Shown here piece by piece: positions 44,498 through 44,686 of a stretch of 44,686 nt of DNA. A program made the position numbers and the translations under genes. Location of the stretch: contig MUCJ01000058.1 of NCBI GenBank assembly GCA_002816715.1, forward strand, positions 1 through 44,686, read 5' to 3'. The notes below the pieces were generated by a model. The model saw only the letters and a list, made by a program, of their open reading frames with translations. It had not been told where the DNA came from and made no database searches. Every line of letters starts with the position of its first letter. Within the stretch, counting starts at the first letter, position 1. Source of the DNA: SAR202 cluster bacterium Casp-Chloro-G3. GTDB lineage: Bacteria > Chloroflexota > Dehalococcoidia > Lucifugimonadales > UBA3495.

Positions 44498-44686
44498 ATG
44501 GGGGAGAGTTGAAAAGGTTAGGGATTGGCCCTTCCAACTCGAACCATACTTGAACCATAGTCGATAGTGAATTTATCGAAAGGCCCTAACCAATTGCTCC
44601 AGCAATTCTAATTATGGCAATTCGACCCCGCGTATCGGCAGAAAATCGCTCCTCTGAACCCATCACTCGTATCTGTACAAGAGGGC

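Noticed and set aside
44586-44684. Minus-strand open frame of 32 codons running into the right edge
   Set aside because: It could be the end of a gene beyond the window, but the length is within chance and no domain can be recognised.

Overview
The window is a 44.7 kb stretch of chromosome, or a metagenomic contig, of moderate GC. It is mostly housekeeping genes with several accessory islands. The gene set suggests a free-living bacterium of the phylum Chloroflexota, perhaps Dehalococcoidia or the SAR202-like lineages. This rests on a short IF-2, a DUF5679 zinc-ribbon protein, an LLM-class flavin oxidoreductase next to an amidohydrolase, a CaiB/BaiF CoA-transferase and a tetraether-synthase-like radical SAM protein. 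It is an inference from gene content; no rRNA is present to prove it. I saw no tRNA, CRISPR array, insertion sequence or prophage. TTG starts with good Shine-Dalgarno sites are common.

Region 1 (1-7925, minus strand) is a signalling operon. It encodes a PhnD-type binding lipoprotein, a very large membrane hybrid histidine kinase (HAMP, GAF and three PAS domains, then GAF, HisKA, HATPase and two receivers), a separate Hpt protein, and two receiver-kinase proteins. The large kinase is split by a net +1 frameshift near 4305-4325. No DNA-binding output domain is visible. Region 2 (8409-15218) holds a divergent PEPCK-like protein with an in-frame amber codon near its end, an oxidoreductase/galactose-binding-like/amidohydrolase cluster, a small membrane protein, a HAD hydrolase and an Rrf2 regulator with three cysteines.

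Region 3 (15346-17362) carries a MoeB/ThiF-type adenylyltransferase and a cysteine synthase of the mycobacterial CysM type, behind an RNA leader that looks like an attenuator. Region 4 (17470-22918) is the translation operon nusA-ylxR-infB-rbfA-truB, with a hairpin and U-rich leader before nusA. NusA ends in an abnormal GC-rich, Arg/Gly-rich tail. Region 5 (23018-27566) has DUF5679, a zinc-ribbon/NrtS-like fusion, lexA, rpsT and gyrB. A striking nested inverted repeat lies in the 3' UTR of rpsT.

Region 6 (27755-32561) has a duplicated alpha-beta barrel protein, a Nudix hydrolase, trpS, an inositol-monophosphatase-family protein, a small membrane ORF and a CaiB-family CoA-transferase. Region 7 (32612-35841) is the most interesting stretch. 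A Tes-like radical SAM protein, a methyltransferase and a PlsY paralogue lie in a row and suggest a membrane-lipid module. Region 8 (35851-44304) has a TPR protein, a CMD-family protein, a CXXS glutaredoxin-like protein and recA-recX. Convergent to these lies rny-ymdB-PHP-plsY-B-box membrane protein. The last 0.4 kb is non-coding or holds at most a gene fragment.
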